A stretch of 64,000 nt of DNA, from positions 12,730,945-12,794,944 of the forward strand of contig NC_134015.1 in the NCBI RefSeq assembly GCF_040712315.1. The letters are read 5' to 3'. Shown here piece after piece: positions 20,892-32,884 of the stretch (positions within the stretch are counted from its first letter, which is position 1; each line of letters starts with the position of its first letter). Below the pieces are notes generated by a model. It was not told where the DNA came from and searched no databases. It saw only the letters and a program-made list of their open reading frames with translations. This DNA is from Castanea sativa. Taxonomy: Eukaryota; Streptophyta; Magnoliopsida; Fagales; Fagaceae. Made by a program: the position numbers and the translations under genes.

Positions 20892-23771
20892 CTCCTCATT
20901 AAAAAGAGGTTGCATGCCTGTATGTGGGATCTCCTGAAAATCCAGGTTACCCTCGTGAATGATTTCTCCAACATCAGTTATGATAGAATTCTGTGTGCTT
21001 AAGAAGCTCACGAGCTTTGGAAGACATTGTAGTTTCAAGTGACGTAGTTGAGGGAACAATATCATATCTCTATCTTCAAGTTCACCATCTTCTTTTACAA
21101 CTATTGCTTGCATGATGTTGCATTCTTTAATTTCCAATTGTTGAAGTTGTGAAAGACCCTTAGCTATGGATGACGAGCAGACAAATTTCAGTTTCTCACA
21201 GTGTTCCATTTTCAAAATTCTTATGTCAAAAAAGAATGTCAAGGGAAGTTAGGCATCACATATTCCTTCCAAGTTGATTATGTTTTTGAGAGAAAATATC
21301 TTTAAGGCAGGAAATACAACATCATCAATTACCAACCCCCTTGAGTGGATGATATAATTAATCTCAGCATTGTTTTGGACACGGAGATGCTTTAGTTGTT
21401 GGAAGCCTTTCATATCTAATTCATATACAATACTCTTAATACCATTAAACTCATCCAAACACAGATCTTCTATTCCATTAAACAACATTTCGATGCCACT
21501 CTCCAATTGATTGCATGTATTAAGCTTGAGTTTTAGTACTCTTGAGTTTTCATGTTTGTTAGACCAATCCCACACATCTCCTATAAATATTTTCTATCTT
21601 TTCAACTTTTCAAATAACAAATCTTTTGGCATCATGTTCGCATCCGGAACATGCACTTCCAAAGTGCTCAATCGTGATAAATGCTTTAGCTCTACAAGGC
21701 TAACTTTTTCATTGTTGAGTCCTTCAACCTCCCATTGAGTGAAGCTGTTGCCGACATATAGCTCTTCCAATAGTATTAAGCATGATAGGACGTTGGCTGG
21801 AATCTGTTGAAGTTTCTTACAATCGCTCAAATCCAACATCCGTAAATGAATCAGAAGCCCTATTTCTCTTGGCAAATATTTAAATTCAGAGTCAATAAGA
21901 CTTAGAATTTCTAAATTTTTCATCTCTCCGATCATAGCTATGTCTCCCAACACACATTGATCCAGACACAATGTTCGCAAGTTTGTAAGTAGCTTAAATG
22001 AGGAAGGAAGTGATGAAATTCGCATATAAGTCAAATCTAAAACTTTTAGTTTTTTCAATCCTTTAAAAAATGTGTTTGAAATTATAAAAGAACCCTCTCG
22101 ATCTTTGGCATACACATGTAATAATCTTAGTTCTGGACATTCCAATTTGTCAGGAAGTTCATGAATATCCCTTTTATAAACAAAGATTGATGTGCAAATT
22201 TTCATATCGTCCTCATCTGGCCATTCTACTAGACCCTCGTCCCCCATGGTCAACACATTTTGGGTCTCATATGAAATTAAGAGGGCGACATCATGAGTAA
22301 GATCATGAATATGAAATACATGACTACTATCAAGAGCATGTAACAGTAAGCCAGCGTCTTTGAGGCTACGAACCAGAGTATGTGTTCTATTTCTTCCTTC
22401 TTCCAATGTACTAATGCCATGAAGTAAACGCAGCCCAAAACATTTTTTTAACAAGTCTTGATAAGGAACGGAAGAAAAAACTTGATTTTGAGCACAAAAC
22501 AAAAAGAACGATTTGAGCTCTGGACTTTCAAGTTGATTGTAACTCAACTTTATCGCAGAATATATAACTTCCTGCATTCTTTTCTGGTTTCGAGGGGCGG
22601 GTCTCCGTAGTTTTTGTAGGGCGTCTTCCCATTCAAACAAACACTTGTTTTTTAATGCCTTTGCAACTGTTACAAGTGCGAGAGGTAGACCTGCACACGC
22701 CGTGGATACCTCAATTGCTTTAGTTCGCAAATTTGAATCTACGAGAGAATCACCTGACAACTTCTCAAATAAACACCATGCTTCTTCTTTTTGCAAAACT
22801 TCAAGTCCAAAATCCTTTTGGGTGCCCATCTCAGAAGATAATACATCCCTATTCCTAGATGTTAACACTACTTTGCAACCCGTACGAGGAATTCCTATGT
22901 CATCCAAATCAAGTTTCTCCCAAATATCATCTAAGATAAAAAGTATTTTCTTATTGTTGTCTTCTGTTAACATCACCCTTAGAAGATCTGCCCTTCCTCT
23001 TGGAGTTTCCTTATCAAGCTTTAGATCTAGTTTGTCAGCGATTTCTCCTTGAATTTTTATTAGGTTTGGGCTCTGCGTCACAGTTGCTATAGCTACCTCA
23101 TCGAATAACTTTTCTTCCTTGACTTGCCTAGCAACTTCTCTCACCAATGTAGTCTTTCCCACACCTGGCATCCCCCACACCCCAATCATGTTGAAGTTAG
23201 CATCTCCCAATGCCGCCATAAGTCTCTTCACAGTTTACATTCTAGACCCAAAGTTCATGTAATCCATATGGATAACCTTATCAGATCTCCAATTTTTCAA
23301 GACTTCATTGATGTCTTGCACTATCTTCTTTGCTTTCTTACTTTGCTGATGTCGGTGCTTCAAGTTCAGGCATATCGAATAGGAAGACCTCATCTTTGAT
23401 TTTTCTTCATCTTCAATGACTTCCTTGGCCTTTCCCATAATCAAATCCGCATTTTCTAACCACTTGTTAACATCGGTTTCAATTTCTTCAATTTTTCTTG
23501 TAGCAGCATCAACCGAATGCGGCAGTGGCACCCTTTCTCTAACGTCCCTCAACTTCTTTACCTGTTCCTTCATATTCTCAATGTTGCTGCTGTAGTGAAA
23601 CAAATAACCAAGCCACTGTCCAATTGGTTTAACCAGTTTCTCGATGAGCAACTGTCCAACTGGTTTAACCATGTTCTCGATGAGCCACTGTCCAATATAC
23701 TTGACAATTTCTTCTGAAACCATAGTAGCAATCACAACAATTATAGCGACAACCACACTAACAATGGCCAT
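20892..23771 (-). pseudogene. CNL exon 1: coiled coil, NB-ARC and first LRRs
   Basis: One continuous frame of about 960 codons, apart from the stops at 23235-23237, 21594-21596 and 21246-21248. The N-terminal region contains three near-copies of a 14-residue segment, KPIGQWLIE type, from 42-bp DNA repeats at about 23610-23700. Exon 1 ends PLFNEE before a GTAAGT donor; the LRR exons downstream end with the same xxLFNEE or LFSEE. The first stop would leave a 178-residue coiled-coil-only product. A second start after it would give an NB-ARC-LRR product lacking the coiled coil. Confidence 0.88.
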
Positions 23772-24184
23772 TCTCGTTTCAATATCTTTCTCTCCCCCTT
23801 CTCCCTTTTGTTTTGTTTTGTCTTTTTTTTTGGGTGGTGTGCGTGGAAGTAGCTTCAAACTCAATAACGAAATTACCTCTCCTTAGGATATTGATGGACT
23901 GGAGCAAAGAGGCTACTAGAAATAGAATGAAACTGGAAAATGAAATCAACTTAGCAAAGCGAAAATGGAGGCCAGAAGCACAGGCCTCTATTTCAATAAG
24001 AGTGATAAAGAAGCAAGATAGGGAGTTTGGAGCAAGTACTAGAGTACAGATGGCAAAATGACCGAGACGTACAAATAATGCATCATGGAAGTGAAAGGAC
24101 AATATGTTATATCTCCAAAATGGAACAAATATGACTGATCGACCACCCCAATCACAATTTAGATCTTGACTTTCACACCTGAAT
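23772..24184. promoter_or_regulatory. Presumed 5' leader and promoter region of the CNL gene
   Basis: The CNL start lies at 23771 and an LTR-like element begins at 24185, so any native proximal promoter is confined to about 410 bp. I see no clear TATA box. Open frames here on both strands lack recognisable motifs. Confidence 0.35.
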
Positions 24185-24360
24185 TGTAACACCCAACCTT
24201 TAACCCCACACACAAAAAATAAACAGAAGGGTCATATTTTTGTAGTCCCACACGTGACATCCCACCTACCCACTGATTCTCAACCACACAACCTCACAAA
24301 TATCTCTCTCCCTCTTGACCGGCCGTCCCTCTTCTTTCACGCTCAAACACAACCACAAAC

Positions 24361-24906
24361 TGTGAAGAGAGAAAATTTCTAGAAGAAAAGCGATATTCTC
24401 TTAAAGGAAACTTGTATCCACAAAGAAAATGAAGAAAAATTTTTAAGTACTCTCGGAGTATAGTGAAATGGTGCTCCCTCCTCTCACATTCATGGTGGAC
24501 CCCACTATAAATTTAATGAGCGAACCCCACCATGAATGTGAGAGGAGGGAGAACCATTCTTCATGCTCCGGGAGTACCTAAGTATTACTCGAAAATGAAA
24601 GGAACTAAATAATCTTACACACTAATTTGCTATTTATACATCATTGCAATCAGTTATATGAGCCCAGAAAATTAGGCGAGAATCAAGCAAAATTAACTAA
24701 CTAAAACAGAAAGTAATCTAACAGCTAAAAGGGAAAACAAATAAAATTACAACACGTGTCCATCTAATTGCCTAAATCACATACCAGCAACTAAAGTTTC
24801 ATTTAACAATACGAAATTGTTTTTCTGTAGTTGCTTCTTTCCTTTGACAGAAAAGGATGTCGTTTTCTTTAATTGCTTCTACAGATGTCTTGCTTCAAAT
24901 TCAGCA
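24361..24906 (-). repeat. 3' LTR of copia-2 (contains a MITE)
   Basis: 546 bp, of which 166 bp is the MITE plus its target duplication. The remaining 380 bp matches the 383-bp partner at 30928-31310. A C/T-rich plus-strand tract (CTCCCCCTC) adjoins it, a polypurine tract on the coding strand. Confidence 0.92.
24433..24590. mobile_element. 158-bp foldback MITE
   Basis: The left arm (TACTCTCGGAGTATAG...CCTCCTCTCACATTCATGG) and right arm are inverted copies of about 60 bp around a 25-bp centre. An 8-bp duplication GAAAATGA flanks it (24425-24432, 24591-24598). The partner LTR of copia-2 has an uninterrupted single copy of that site, proving insertion after copia-2 arrived. The size of the duplication suggests an hAT- or Mutator-type transposase. 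Confidence 0.88.
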
Positions 24907-26650
24907 CTCCCCCTCAAGTTCTGAACATCTGCTTGTTCAGTAACTTGATCTTGTGAACAAAATTTCAAGGGTTTTGGAACAAAAATATCAATAAGTCCCA
25001 ACCTTGCTGCTAATCTAGTGAAAGCAGATATTCCCAAAGCTTTAGTGAAAATGTCTGCTAGTTGTGAATTGCTAGCAACATGAAAGGTTTCGATCATCCC
25101 TTCTTGTATCTTTTGTCTTATTAAATGACAATCAACCTCAATATATTTTGTTCTTTCATGAAACACTGGATTAGCAGCTATATGAAGTGCTGCTTGATTA
25201 TCACAGAAAACCATAGCTGCTCTTTGATGATGAACTTTCAAATCCTTAAGCAATTGTAAAACCCAAGTGATCTCACAAGCTACTGTGGCCATGGCTCTAT
25301 ATTTAGCTTCTGCTGATGATCTAGAAACCAACCCCTGCTTCTTTGACCTCCAAGAAATCAAAGAATCTCCAAGAAACACACTATACCCAGTTAATGATCT
25401 CCTGGTATCAAGGCAACCAACCCAGTCTGCATCACAAAAGGATTTGATCTACAAATCTAAACTACTAAAGAAGAAGATCCCTTTACCAGGTGAGGCATTA
25501 ATGTATTGAAGTACCTTGGTCAATGCTATCATGTGTGGCTCTCTAGGTAATGCAACAAATTGACTTAACCTATGCACTGTATAAGTGATGTCAGGCCTAG
25601 TTAATGTTAAATAAAAAAGCCTTCCAATGAGTCTTCTATACTGAATAGGATTAGCAAGAGGTGTTCCTTCATACTTGGAGAATCTTAGAGTTTGTTCCAT
25701 GGGAAGCTTACTAGGTTTGCAACCTAAAAAACTTGTGTCCTTGAGTATTTCTAAAGCATACTTCCTTTGATTTAGGCTTATCCCTTTATCCGTTCTAGCC
25801 ACTTCAAGACCAGGAAAATATCTCAATGATCCCAAATCCTTCAAACCAAATTTCTTGTCAAGAAGCAGTTTCAACTTAGTGACATAATCAGGATCATTAC
25901 CTGTTAACAAAATGCCATCCACATAAACTAACAAGATGGTAAAAGATGAACCTTGAGAGTGTGTAAAAAGGGATAATCAGCCTTTGATTGCACAAAACCA
26001 ACACTTAAAATAGTTGTAGAAAACTTCTCAGACTATTTCCTAGAAGCTTGTTTCAATCCATACAAGCTTTTGTTCAACTTGAAGACTAGATTCTCCCCCT
26101 TGCTGTGAAAGCCAGGTGGTAAGGACATGTAAACTTCTTCAATTAAGTCACTATGAAGGAAGACATTGTTTACATCCATTTGATGCAAAAACCATCCTTT
26201 CACAGCAACCAAAGCCAAAACCATACGAACAGAAACAGATTTTGAAACAAGAAAAAAGGTTTCTGAGTAGTCTAAAACCTCCTTCTGTGTGTACCCCTTG
26301 GCAACTAGTCTAGCTTTGTGTCTTTCAATGGTGCTATCAGAATTGTACTTAATCCTATACACCCATTTGCAACCAATTGGAATCTTACCATGAGGCAATG
26401 GAGTGAGTGTCCAAGTGTTATTCTGTTCAAGGGCAGCAATTCTTTGTCCATAGTTGCTCTCCACTCAGTAGACTTCACTGCTTGATGAAAGAAAGCAGGT
26501 TTTGCAAGCGTGGCAGTGACAGACATAACAATAGAGTAAAAGGTGCTGCCAAGGTTCTCATAGCTGAGATGATCTGAAATGTTATAAGGTAACCATGGAG
26601 CAGGTTTAGATACCACTACCTTGCAAGAGTAATCTGTGAGGTAAGCTGGA
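24879..26650 (-). pseudogene. copia-2 reverse transcriptase and RNase H (broken, YVDD lost)
   Basis: Reverse transcriptase pieces at 26616-26033 ([30 protein letters not shown]) and 25934-25449 ([19 protein letters not shown]). RNase H at 25379-24879 ([33 protein letters not shown]). The catalytic YVDD box reads YVDG, removing one of the two metal-binding aspartates. Stops and frameshifts separate the pieces near 26460, 26030 and 25440. Confidence 0.9.
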
Positions 26651-29640
26651 GGATTATGTGGTCTAGTAGACCTCCTAGGACAAAACGTTGGAGATGATGT
26701 GGGAGCAAGGACAATATCAGATTATCTAAATGAGGTGGAATCAATAGAAGTAACAGGATCTAAAATAGGGGATAGAGGAGGAGAATTATCTAAAACAGGT
26801 TCTAAAGGAGTTGAATTTTCTAAAACAAGTGCAAAGAAGGTGCTGAAAGAATTGAAATATTAGCTAAGGAATTTGGAGGCACATAAGAAGACGGAGATGA
26901 ACAAAGGAGTCCATTATCAGAACTAGAGTGAGGGAAATCAAAACTATTAAGAGTTAAAGGAAGAGAGGAAGAAGCTTGAGCAAAAGGGTATATGTTTTTA
27001 AAGAAAACTATGTCCCTAGAAATATGTATGGAATTAGAATCCAAATCTAAAACCTTGTAGCCTTTAATGCCATGAGGATTGATAGGCCAAAAACCTATTG
27101 ACCCCTTGTGATGGATTAATTAATTAATTAGCTAAGTTTAATTAATTAACCAATTTAACATGCAAACGCGTGGTAGCACAAACAAATCACCAATAAACTA
27201 AAGTGTAGCGGAAAAATAAATTGACACGGTGATTTGTTTACGAATGGGGAAAACCTCCAAGGCAAAAACCCCACTAAGTGATTTTAAGGTCACCACTCCC
27301 GAGAATCTACTATTATCACAACAAACGGCTACAAGTAAAAGAATTCCAGTACCTTATACCAACCTACAATTGAACCCTTACCCCAATACCCAATTGGACT
27401 TGTTCTGTAGAGACAATCTCTCATTTTTAATACACGGCTCCCAGTATGTGACTAACCAAATGCGCAGATCCTAGTACGCAAATTCAATCACCACTTGAGA
27501 AAGATGTTGGCTGCAAAGTTCTTCAGTTCATCCTCACGATGAAGAAAAAGAAGATGCTTGATTACAAAACCCTACGGTGCACAGACACAGCAACTTCTTC
27601 ACAAAGAGATGAACTAGGGCAAACTTTGTCTCCGGTCACAAATTGCTTGAACAAACTTTTCTTAATGCTTGTGCAACTTGTGTCTACTTTGAAGGCCCTG
27701 AAAATAATCATTTTATATGTCTAGGGTTACGAGAAAAGAAGGCCCAAAGACATATCCACGGATTGGAATCAAAACAGATCTGAAAATCTGTTTTTCTTAA
27801 ACCTCGATAGCTAGAGGTGTAGAGATGTTGTCGAGCCTAGGGGCTGGAATAGCTTATTAAAGCTCAATAGATGAAGCTGTTGAGCCAGCTGTCAAGCCAG
27901 CTGTCAAGCTTTGATGACAGGCACTTCTTCAACTTGTTTCTTGGACAGACTTGCATGACTTTAACACTTGATCTTGAAACAAGATTTCTTGAAGTATTAA
28001 AACATCCTAGATCTACCCAAATACAAACAAAGTGCGTTTTGTCAAAAGATTTGCCAATTACATAAAAGAATGACATATGTTCTTTGACAAGTGAACCACA
28101 TATGTCCTAACAAGAATAACCTAAGAAAACACACTTTCAAGCTCTAGATGCAAATTTGTGTCTATTGTGAGGTAAAGTAGAAACAAAACATAGACAACCA
28201 AAACATCTTAAGTGTTCAAAAGGAGGTGGTTTGTTAAAAAGTATTTCATAAGGAGTTTTGTTATCCAAAAGTTTAGAAGGGGTTCTATTAATCAAATACA
28301 CAACAGTCAAAATGCAATCGCCCCAATAGGATAAAGGAACTTGCGATTGAAGGTGCAAGGCTCTAGCAACATTAAGAACATGTTGGTGTTTTCTTTTAGC
28401 AATGGCATTTTGCTGTGGGGTATCAACACATGATAACTAATGCAAAATACCATTGCTTTTGAAAAAAATCCTTCAAGTAAAATTCAGTTCCATTATCATT
28501 CCATATACATTTCAATTTCTTACCAAATTGAGTTTCAACCATAGCAGCAAATTGAGGAATCAAGGATCCAGTTTCTGATTTATGTTTAAGAAGATACACC
28601 CAAGTACATCTAGAAAAATCATCAACAATAGTCAAAAAATACCTGTAACCTTCATTAGTTGCCTTAAAGAAAGGTCCCCAAAGGTCACAATGTACAAGAT
28701 CAAAAGGAGAAATAGAAACATGTTCACTAGTTGGAAATGAAAGTTTCTTTTGCTTAGCAAAATGATAGATATCACAACATTGTGATTTATTTGTAGAAAC
28801 AAAAGGTACAAACTTATTCAACATTGACATTTTTGAAAAGGAAGGGTGACCTAAACGAGTGTGCCATAAATCTGAAGAGGTGGAAGATTCAAATTTTGCA
28901 ACAAAGGCTGAAAAAGGAGAAGTTTGAATAAAATTTTGCTACAGCAAGTACAACACTTTGCTTTCTCTACCCAAACCCATCGTGTTCCAATGAGCTAGGT
29001 CCTGGATGAAACAACAATTTCCAAGGAAAATCAAGCAACAAAAATAAGCTTTTGTGAGTTGACTAACTGAAATCAAGTTAAAACTAAAAGATGGCACCCA
29101 AAGCACATTGGTGAGAGTGAGTGTAGTGGAAACTTTAACTGTCCCTATGTGTGTAACCATAGCTTGTTCCCCATTTGACAAAAAAAAAACATAGGTTTGA
29201 GAGATAGAAGTCATGGTAGTTGATTAAGTCACTGAATGAACCATGTGATCAGTGGCTCCTGTATCAATGATCCAATCACTAGATTTGAATGCTTTCCTAT
29301 CTACAAGATGAGTAGAAAAAATAGAATAAGACATATTTGGGGGAATCCAAAAGGGATTACCTAAAAAATTGGGTGCAAAGTTACTAGATGAAGGATTATC
29401 ACTAGTAGCAGCCATCACAGTTGCAAATTGATGGGCAGATGGTACCCCAAAACCTGAAGTAGAATTGTCCTTAAGAACAGATAGATATGATCGCAGCTGT
29501 TCACATTGACACTGTGAAATAGGACACTGAGAGGCCTGTGATGATGGAGCCATAAATTGTGGAGAAAAATTCTGTAGAGCAAAATTTTGTGAAGAGAAAC
29601 TCATTGCATCTGACTGCACACTAGAAGTATTAGTAGCATA
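26651..29640 (-). pseudogene. copia-2 protease and integrase region (interrupted)
   Basis: The protease motif WIIDTGATDHMV is intact at about 29260. Integrase follows: LWHTRLGHP, HCDLWGPF, IVDDFSRCTWVYLL, and a frame change near 28430. The motif that normally carries the catalytic Glu (QNGxxERKH type) reads [12 protein letters not shown], with Lys in place of Glu. Coding sequence resumes on the far side of a 1-kb insert with NPHGIKGYKVLDLD at about 27060. The linker at 26700-27000 is Ser/Pro-rich. Confidence 0.85.
27107..28112. mobile_element. 1-kb LTR-like insertion in copia-2 pol (probable solo LTR)
   Basis: The integrase reading stops after CVFLGYS near 28112 and picks up again near 27075. 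The 1,006 bp between starts TGTGATGG and ends CCTAACA (on the minus strand, TGTTAGGACATATG...CCATCACA). TG...CA ends and lack of coding sequence suggest a solo LTR. No clear target duplication was found, so the exact ends are uncertain. Confidence 0.55.
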
Positions 29641-30719
29641 TTATGGACCACCATAGGCATTGCCATTGGGAAAGAAATTTGGCCCTTGAACCATTGAACC
29701 ATCTGATTGAAAGCCAACAAAAACCTGATTTGCCATAGGTCTATTCCCCTTTGGTTTGTACCCTGGTGGATAACCATGAAGTTTATAGCATTTGTCTACT
29801 ATATGACCAGTTAGACCACAATAGGTACAAACTAGCTTCTGCTTCTTCAAATTTCCCCCTTTCCCTCCATGAAAACCTTGACCTTGATTAGGCCTAAAAT
29901 TGGGATTAAAGCTAGGGTTGTAGCTATTATTAGCATACAAAGCAGTAGGTTCAGTAATCACATTAACTCCATGACCTACAATTCTTCGTTTTTCTTCTTG
30001 TAAAATCAAACAACAAACTTTGTTGATTGAAGGAAGAGGCTCAACAATCAAGATTTGATTAGTAATATGATCAAAACTATCATTCAATCCCATAAGAAAA
30101 CAAAAAGCATGCTCTTTCTGTTGAGTTTCAACTTGAGTTTTATCAAATCTACAAGTACAAACGCAGGTGCAAGCAACATAAGATTGATAACTAGCAAATT
30201 CATCCCAGAGTGTTTTGAACTTTGTGAAATAAGAACTCACCAATAGTTGACCTTGTGTAAGATGCAAAATTTCCTTCTGCAACACATAGACCTAGGTGAA
30301 CTTCCTTGAGAGAAATGATCTTGCAAATCAATCCATAGCTCTCGAGCAGTGTTGATATACCTCACACTCTCCTGAAGGTCTTTGCTAAGGGAATTCACCA
30401 GCCATGAAAGAATCATGGTGTTACATCTACACCAAGAATTGTACAGAGTTGAAGTAACCTTTGGTTTGGAAATTGCCCCATTAACAAAAGCAAATTTGTT
30501 CCTCTCACTCAAGGCTAAGAACACAGATCTGGTCCAGTCAGCATAGTTCTCTGGACCAATTAGAGGTTGCAAAGAAAGAATGATCCCTGGATTCTCAGCA
30601 ACAGGGAGAAAATATGGATTATTGGCTGATTCATCTACCATTGAAGAACTTGAAATATTCTGTGAGGATGATTCTATTTGTGGAACAGTTTGCGGAAGGG
30701 TGGTAGGATCTGAAGCCAT
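29641..30719 (-). pseudogene. copia-2 gag (frameshifted)
   Basis: It starts at 30719 (MASDPTTLPQ) and has a Gag N-terminal segment with NYADWTRSVFLAL. A frame change near 30290 leads into LTQGQLLVSSYFTKFKTLWDE. The zinc knuckle CTYCGLTGHIVDKC (C-X2-C-X4-H-X4-C) lies at about 29815. A stop after AYGGP at 29641 separates it from a Ser/Gln-rich linker and the protease. Confidence 0.88.
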
Positions 30720-30927
30720 GATTGAAGCTTTAGAGCAAAGAATCACAAAAGATACTTCGCAAGAAAATTCCAAGAACAAAAAAAAAAAAAAAAAAAAAAA
30801 CTTCAATCAAAGATCAACAATGAAAGAAAAGGATCAACTATCAAAGTTTGAAGGAGAGCAACAATGGAGGAGAAGAGCGAGTTAGGATATCAGCAAGTCA
30901 CTGAGCTAACTCGTTGCTCTGATACCA

Positions 30928-31310
30928 TGTGAAGAAAGAAAATTTCTAGAAGAAAAGAGATATTCTCTGAAAGGAAACTTGTATTCACAAAGAAAATGAA
31001 AGGAACTAAATAATCTTACACACTGATTTGCTATTTATACATCATAGCAATCAGTAACATGAGCCTAGAAAATTAGGCGAGAATCAAGCAAAATTAACTA
31101 ACTAAAACAGAAAGTAATCTAATAGCTAAAAGGGAAAACAAATAAAATTACAACACGTGTCCATCTAATTGCCTGAATCACATGCCAGCAACTAAAGTTT
31201 CATTTAACAATACAACATCGTTTTTCCTCTGTAGTTGCTTCTTTCCTTTGATAGAAAACGATGTCGTTTTCTTTAATTGCTTCTGCAGATGTCTTGCTTC
31301 AGTTTCAGCA
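30928..31310 (-). repeat. 5' LTR of copia-2
   Basis: 383 bp, TGTGAAG...TTTCAGCA, with the primer site directly on its left and CAAAC on its right. It lacks the MITE present in the other LTR and so shows the pre-insertion state of that site. Confidence 0.92.
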
Positions 31311-32782
31311 CAAACACAAACACAAACACACACATCCCTCTACCTCTCTCTCCTCCCTCTTAGTCTCTAGGTTAGCTTCTAAACTTTCGGTCATCAAACT
31401 CTTCTCCATGGTGTGACTTCTCCCAACATGAATTGTAAGGTAAAATCTCCATGACCCACCTTCTAATATCTTTGGGTTTTTATCCTATATTGTTAAGATT
31501 GGTCTTTGTTGTGTGGGTTTTGTTTTAGGGGTTGTTTTGTTGTGTTTGTTGGGACATTTAAGACCTGATTGGAGGTTTTTAATTTTATAGGGGTGATATG
31601 GATTTATTGTTTGGCAACCATGTGAGTTGGGTTTCTTGAGAAATCATTTGGGTTTTTGATTTATACGGGAGATTGGGGCTAATTTTTGAAAGATAGTTTC
31701 CATGCATTTTGAAATGTCTTTGGCATATGTGGTTGTGACTGTGGTGTTAGCTATAAATTTGTGCAAGAAATGTGAACATGTGTCTTTTGCTTACCAAGTG
31801 TTTGATAAATTGCCTATATGAGTTATGAGATTGAATTTCCTAACTTGTGTTGTGATGATTGTTATATTAGGTTATGAGTTGTAATACTAGTTGTTTGTAT
31901 GTGTTAACACATGTAGCTTTAAGGTTAATCAAGTCTCAAAGCTTTTGGAATAGTATTAAAATTATAATAATTTTCTTTTGGGACTATAAATTTGTCCCTA
32001 ACAGATTTGAGTAAGCTGCACTATGTGATGTTTAATAAATTATAGAAAAATTATTTTAAGTCGAATTTTTGGTGGTACATACTAGACATATAAGGGCTTC
32101 TCCCTATTTAATTTCAAGCTTTTTGGATAACACTAAGTGGACCAAATGGATTTTTAAAAAGAGCCGACTTGTTGCAAATTTAATCAAAAAGTATGATTAG
32201 AATGTTGAGACTCTACGGAATTTACTACAAGCATGGGTTTGGGTTTTGATTTGTGGAGGAGGAGCATGACTGATTTGGGTCTGGGTTTTGAGGAGTGTGA
32301 CGTGTAGGTTGGGTTTTGGTGGTGGTCGATCTGAGATTTTCGGTTGTCATTGTGGACGCAGCTTGGTTGCAGTGTCATCGTGGGTGTGGTGGATTGTTGG
32401 TGTTTCTAGTGGTGGCTCCATTCCTTTGCTCAAACCTAGATCCATGATAAACATATCATTTTCTTAGAAATGAAGTGAGTGACACCCATGAACCCATTCA
32501 ACGGATCAACCATTGAAGATCATATCTTCTTACATCTAGTTTTGACGTTGCTAGGAACAAAATTTGATGTCATTTGCCATCATTTATGGTTTGTTTGTAT
32601 GTATTAAATATCAATGAGTCCATGATAGTGGAAGTCTTTGATTAGGTCACCCTCGGCTCCTCCATTGTTGCAACCGTGATCCAAAGCTACTGCCTATCTA
32701 AACCTGAGTGTGGGAGATGAGAGTAAGTTCATATGTGCTTTCTTTGACAAGTGTTTTACTTCGGCTAATTTTATCATAGTTT

Positions 32783-32884
32783 GGTAATGACATGCCTTGT
32801 ATTAAGTTGGTAAATGCACATTGTTTGTGGAAGGGTAATGACATGCTTTGTATTAAGTTGGTAAATGCACATTGTTTGTGGTAG
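32783..32884. repeat. 51-bp tandem duplication
   Basis: Two adjacent copies of GGTAATGACATGC(C/T)TTGTATTAAG... with a single early difference. It lies inside the long LTR-like element. Confidence 0.85.

Larger units (their letters stand above)
15288..23771 (-). pseudogene. CC-NBS-LRR (CNL) resistance-type gene, three nonsense codons
   Basis: Intracellular immune-receptor type gene of the RPS2/At4g27190-like CNL group. The start at 23771 (MAIVSVVV) precedes a coiled coil of about 178 residues, with CLNLKHRHQQSKKAKK near its end. The NB-ARC domain has a P-loop GMPGVGKTT, kinase-2 ILFILDDIW, LTSRNRD, GLPLALVTVAKAL and IHDLTHDVA in the MHD position. LRRs follow. Exon 1 runs to the GTAAGT donor at 20891. 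Stops interrupt one unbroken frame at 23235-23237 (TAA between CC and NB-ARC), 21594-21596 (TAG in the LRR) and 21246-21248 (TAA). Downstream LRR exons are 19803-19318, 17184-16567 (composite), 16418-15889 and 15704-15288. With no frameshift in exon 1, inactivation may be fairly recent. Confidence 0.88.
24361..31310 (-). mobile_element. copia-2: full-length Ty1/copia element with nested inserts
   Basis: LTRs at 24361-24906 and 30928-31310 (TGTGAAG...TCAGCA) are flanked by CAAAC (24356-24360, 31311-31315). A tRNA-iMet primer site (minus-strand TGGTATCAGAGC, 30916-30927) abuts the 5' LTR. The copia gene order is kept. The element carries a MITE in its 3' LTR and a roughly 1-kb LTR-like insert in pol. 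It lies within the long LTR-like element at 24185-34618. Catalytic residues of integrase and RT are lost, so it cannot move by itself. Confidence 0.93.

Noticed and set aside
22645..23052. 135-codon plus-strand open frame
   Set aside because: Antisense of the NB-ARC domain, whose motifs are unambiguous on the minus strand.
23779..24213. 144-codon minus-strand open frame upstream of the CNL gene
   Set aside because: It crosses the LTR boundary at 24185 and the CNL leader, and has no recognisable domain.
27229..27724. Plus-strand open frames of 61-81 codons
   Set aside because: They lie within the LTR-like insert in copia-2 and have no recognisable features.
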